DNA of 8,838 nt from an uncultured Clostridia bacterium (GTDB lineage: Bacteria; Bacillota; Clostridia; Oscillospirales; CAG-272). Under the pieces are notes generated by a model. That model was not told the DNA's origin, searched no databases, and was given only the letters and a program-made list of their open reading frames with translations. A program made the translations under genes and the position numbers. This document shows positions 6,460 through 8,838 of the stretch, piece by piece (positions within the stretch are counted from its first letter, which is position 1; the number at the start of each line of letters is the position of its first letter). Where the stretch lies: assembly GCA_946061315.1 (NCBI GenBank), contig CAMGRB010000043.1, forward strand, positions 1 to 8,838, in the 5' to 3' direction.

Positions 6460-7242
6460 ATGGATTACACAAACAACTCAAAAGACAAATCCGAGATAGA
6501 CTTAAGAGAGGTTTTTAACTACCTTCTTAAAAAGATATGGATAATTGCACTCGTTGTGGTCGGGTTTGCGGTAATATCTTTCCTCTACACAAGCCTTTTC
6601 GTGACGCCGCTTTATACCTCGACGTCAAATATGTTCATAATAAGCACCGCATCCGGCGCCGAAACGAGTTCTGCGGGCAACTGGAGTATAGGAAAGCAAC
6701 TTGCAAGGTCCGCGCCGGAGTTTATAACGCTTGATTTCTGCAACGATATTGCGGAAAAAATGAACGCCGACGAATACGATTGCGAGGATATTCTCGGTGA
6801 GGGAGTAAAGTTCTCCGACTACTATAAATCGCTTACCGGAAAATATAAAATCTCGGGAGCATATATACTCTCCAGCCTCAAAGTTACCTCGGACGATGAA
6901 ACCTGTATTATAAAATTCAGGGCAACGACGTTAGATGCGAAATTGTCCGCCGTGATAACGAACGTTGTATCGACTTCTTTTGAGGCGCATTACAAAGTCA
7001 TCATCAATTCCGATTCCGTAAGGACGAGCATCACGGATACGGGAAAAGTGCCCACTTCTCCTTCAAATATTCACAAGATGAGAAACGTTGTTCTCGCGGC
7101 ATTGATAGGTCTTGTTGCCGCATGCGCCGTGCTTGTTGTGATATTTATGCTGGATGATAAGATAAAGACCCCCGAGGACATAGAAAGACAGCTTAAATTG
7201 GGCGTTCTCGGAGCAATACCGGAAACCGAAAACGAAGTGTGA
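6460..7242 (+). CDS. cpsC: Wzz/CpsC-type polysaccharide chain-length and kinase-activator membrane protein
   Basis: This 260-residue membrane protein has the Wzz/CpsC plan: a short cytoplasmic N-terminus (DLREVFNYLLKK), a first transmembrane helix (~26-48), an extracellular domain of ~160 residues, a proline-containing segment before the second helix (VPTSPSNIHKMRN, ~197-209), a second transmembrane helix (~210-231), and a cytoplasmic tail ending KTPEDIERQLKLGVLGAIPE. In Gram-positive bacteria this tail contacts and activates the separate CpsD kinase, and the complex sets polymer length. The 3' overlap region contains TGAGG, where the stop codon adjoins the ribosome site of the next gene. Its own ATG follows AAGGAG (6443-6448), which overlaps the phosphatase stop. 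The polymer is unknown because no glycosyltransferases are in the window. Confidence 0.88.
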   Translation: MDYTNNSKDKSEIDLREVFNYLLKKIWIIALVVVGFAVISFLYTSLFVTPLYTSTSNMFIISTASGAETSSAGNWSIGKQLARSAPEFITLDFCNDIAEKMNADEYDCEDILGEGVKFSDYYKSLTGKYKISGAYILSSLKVTSDDETCIIKFRATTLDAKLSAVITNVVSTSFEAHYKVIINSDSVRTSITDTGKVPTSPSNIHKMRNVVLAALIGLVAACAVLVVIFMLDDKIKTPEDIERQLKLGVLGAIPETENEV

Positions 7243-7252
7243 GGTGCGAAAG

Positions 7253-8785
7253 ATGAATAATACCGTTATTAAAGAAAACGATAAAATGAGTTACTCCGTC
7301 AAGGAGGCTTTCAAGGCTCTGCGCACAAACTTTATGTTTTGCGGTCCCGATATAAAGACGGTCGTTGTAACGAGTTGCATAAAAAACGAGGGAAAAAGCA
7401 CGGTTTCGATAGAGCTTGCAAAATCTCTTGCTCTTTCCGAGAAAAAGGTTTTGTTTGTAGATGCGGATCTGCGTAAGTCAGTTTTTGCGTCAAAATATTC
7501 CGAAAACACGAAAAAGGTCGTGGGTCTTACGGAATATCTTTCGGGACAGGCAGAATATGAAGACGTTTTGTATGCTACGCAATACGAAAATCTCTCTATT
7601 ATTTTTGCAGGTGCCGTTCCGCCGAATCCCGTTGAGCTTCTCGATTCTTCAAGGTTCAAGGAGCTTATCAAAAATGCAAGGGACGAATACGATTACGTCA
7701 TTGTAGATGCCGCACCTCTCGGTATGGTTATAGACGCATCGGTTATATCCACCGCTTGCGACGGCTCGATAATAGTAATAACCGCAAATGAAATAAGCTC
7801 CCGTTTTGCAAACGAAGTAAAGGATCAGCTTGAAAAGAGCGGATGCAAGGTTATCGGTGCCATTCTCAATAAGGTGCCCGACGGCTCCCCCCATCTGATG
7901 GGGCGCGACGAGGATGCGATCCAGTGCCTGACGCTGCATCCGACGTACTATCACTTCTCGATGTGCAACGCGATGGCGGTGCAGGGCGTGCGCAGTCATG
8001 CGCTGACGCTGCACTACCGCGTCAAGGAGCAGAGCGACCTGGTGCTGGAGCACCTGTTCACCGAGGAGAACCGCAGCATGTGGGGCAACCCCAAGCTGAT
8101 CTTTGTGCCGTGCGCGCAGGTGATGGCGCAGGGGACGTGGGAGCTGCTGTGCAGGCTGATGGCGCAGGGCGCCACCGTGGCGCTGTCGGGCGCGCCCGAG
8201 CGGGACGAATACTTCCGCAGGGCGGAGCGCGTGGGTCAGCTCATCCCCGGCGCAAAGGCGCAGCCGGTGTACGGCGTGGAGCGCATTGCGATCGACGGGC
8301 AGCTGTTTGACCTGGACTTCCGCAGAGCGGTGGCTTATGCGGACGCGGGCCACGGCATCGAGCGGATCGCTTACGACGCGGACGAGGAGAACGCGGTGCG
8401 CGTGGTGAACGTGGGCAAGGGCAAGCTGGTGCACTGCACGCTGCCGCTGGAGCTGTCGGAGTCGGCGGACGCTGTGGAGGCTTTCTACCGGCTGGCGCTG
8501 CGCGAGGCAGACGTGGAGAACGCGGCGTTTGTCTGCGAGGCGGGCAAGCCGAATGTGATGATCTACCCGATGGTTTACGCGGACAGCGTGGTGTACACGC
8601 TGGTGAACGAAGGGGCGAAGGATGCGGTTGCGTTCACCGACAAGGCGAGCGGGCTGAAGATCGAGACGGTGCTGCCTGCGCAGCGCGGATGCAAGCTGTG
8701 CCTGGGCAAGAACGGCGAAGTGTACGGGTACTACGCGCCATGTGATATGAAGGTTGGCGAGACGTGGGTCCCGGCAAACGCATAG
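7253..8785 (+). CDS. cpsD: CpsD-type tyrosine kinase, cut and joined in frame to a glycoside hydrolase C-terminal region (chimeric ORF)
   Basis: One open frame of 510 codons contains two unrelated parts. Residues 1-~208 are a bacterial tyrosine kinase (BY-kinase, CpsD/CapB/YwqD family). They contain EAFKALRTNFMF (~18-29), the Walker A loop CIKNEGKST (42-50), Walker A' FVDADLRKS (68-76), Walker B VIVDAAPLGMVIDA (149-162) and the final strand KVIGAILNKVP (199-209). A normal kinase would end within ~20-30 more residues in a tyrosine cluster, which is the autophosphorylation site and the phosphatase target; here it is missing. From about residue 209 the sequence is GC-rich hydrolase. ATG 7253 was chosen over GTG 7244 because GAGG at 7241-7244 is correctly spaced for it and overlaps the GTG. 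The kinase assignment is secure. That this is one natural protein is doubtful. Confidence 0.8.
   Translation: MNNTVIKENDKMSYSVKEAFKALRTNFMFCGPDIKTVVVTSCIKNEGKSTVSIELAKSLALSEKKVLFVDADLRKSVFASKYSENTKKVVGLTEYLSGQAEYEDVLYATQYENLSIIFAGAVPPNPVELLDSSRFKELIKNARDEYDYVIVDAAPLGMVIDASVISTACDGSIIVITANEISSRFANEVKDQLEKSGCKVIGAILNKVPDGSPHLMGRDEDAIQCLTLHPTYYHFSMCNAMAVQGVRSHALTLHYRVKEQSDLVLEHLFTEENRSMWGNPKLIFVPCAQVMAQGTWELLCRLMAQGATVALSGAPERDEYFRRAERVGQLIPGAKAQPVYGVERIAIDGQLFDLDFRRAVAYADAGHGIERIAYDADEENAVRVVNVGKGKLVHCTLPLELSESADAVEAFYRLALREADVENAAFVCEAGKPNVMIYPMVYADSVVYTLVNEGAKDAVAFTDKASGLKIETVLPAQRGCKLCLGKNGEVYGYYAPCDMKVGETWVPANA
7877..7895 (+). other. Right chimeric junction inside cpsD
   Basis: Kinase homology ends at ...GAILNKVP and a different protein begins at about SPHLMGRDEDA. 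Base composition changes at the same place: 22 of 60 bases are G or C at 7441-7500 and 40 of 60 at 8101-8160. Codon use shifts from AAA/ATA/TTT-rich to CTG/GCG/CGC-rich. I see no insertion sequence, repeat or attachment site at the join. Confidence 0.75.
7892..8785 (+). pseudogene. C-terminal ~300 residues of a GH42-like beta-galactosidase/glycoside hydrolase
   Basis: The region looks like the non-catalytic back half of a GH42-type or related glycoside hydrolase. LIFVPCAQVMAQGTWELLCRLMAQG followed by VALSGAPERDEYFRR resembles the glutamine-amidotransferase-like (trimerisation) domain of such enzymes. Then come VNVGKGKLVHCTLPLELSE with AVEAFYRLALREADV, and a beta-sandwich-like end (VYTLVNEG...GYYAP) with a natural TAG stop at 8783. 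The catalytic TIM barrel and its glutamates are absent, so this fragment alone should not hydrolyse sugars. Its GC and codon use are unlike every gene in the central part. The family call is from motif memory and is tentative. The last 53 bases after the stop (8786-8838) are GC-rich, and I see no gene or terminator in them. Confidence 0.45.
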
Positions 8786-8838
8786 AAGGGAGCGGTGCGC
8801 GCCGACGAGGGGGGCCGCCGCAGGCGTGTTTGCGGAAC

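Noticed and set aside
7649..8434. 261-codon minus-strand open frame with a His/Arg/Leu-rich product
   Set aside because: It spans the chimeric join and its composition is what GC-rich coding DNA gives on the opposite strand; no domain is recognisable.
8786..8838. Possible new gene or terminator after the hydrolase stop
   Set aside because: Only a 5-bp stem (8818-8822 with 8831-8835) without a T-tract and no spaced start codon; too little to call.
1..8838. CRISPR arrays, tRNA or rRNA genes, insertion sequences, attachment sites
   Set aside because: I found no regular direct repeats, no tRNA-like segment, and no transposase or integrase frame on either strand.

Overview
The window looks like a contig from an anaerobic, gut-type member of the Clostridia (Bacillota). 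This is inferred from the trimeric [FeFe] hydrogenase, the split CpsC/CpsD-type capsule regulators, strong Shine-Dalgarno sites and sigma-A-like promoters. No 16S rRNA or other taxonomic marker is present. The central ~7.8 kb has moderate GC and coherent gene order. Both ends look foreign to it, so the contig is probably chimeric.

Layout: (1) Positions 1 to ~57 are GC-rich and, on the minus strand, encode a short peptide resembling the C-terminal region of phosphoenolpyruvate carboxykinase. It is abruptly joined to (2) the 3' part of a fabG-like short-chain dehydrogenase (plus strand, ends 372). (3) A perfect 12-bp hairpin (411-443) lies between the convergent ends of fabG and hydA and can terminate both. 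(4) A minus-strand operon, read from 5460 to 459, runs mrp (Fe-S carrier ATPase), hydC, hydB, hydA. It encodes an NAD(H)-linked, possibly electron-bifurcating, trimeric [FeFe] hydrogenase. (5) A 243-bp intergenic region carries two divergent promoters. (6) A plus-strand operon encodes a PHP-type phosphotyrosine phosphatase (cpsB/ywqE type), a Wzz/CpsC-type membrane adaptor and a CpsD-type tyrosine kinase. (7) The kinase frame changes near 7877-7895, without a stop, into a GC-rich glycoside hydrolase C-terminal region (GH42-like) that ends at 8785.

How the genes work together: HydC and HydB are NuoE- and NuoF-like subunits that pass electrons between NAD(H) and HydA, which makes or consumes H2. 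Mrp probably delivers Fe-S clusters, of which the complex needs many. No hydE, hydF or hydG maturases are in the window, so they must lie elsewhere. The divergent operon is a standard phosphoregulatory module (kinase, its membrane activator, opposing phosphatase) at the head of an exopolysaccharide or capsule locus. The rest of that locus is missing because the sequence changes inside the kinase.

I did not find a clearly new biological system. The points most worth a second look are the two chimeric junctions, the serine in the HydA L1 motif (TSCSPGW), and the near-identical stop/RBS/start linkers joining the hydrogenase genes.
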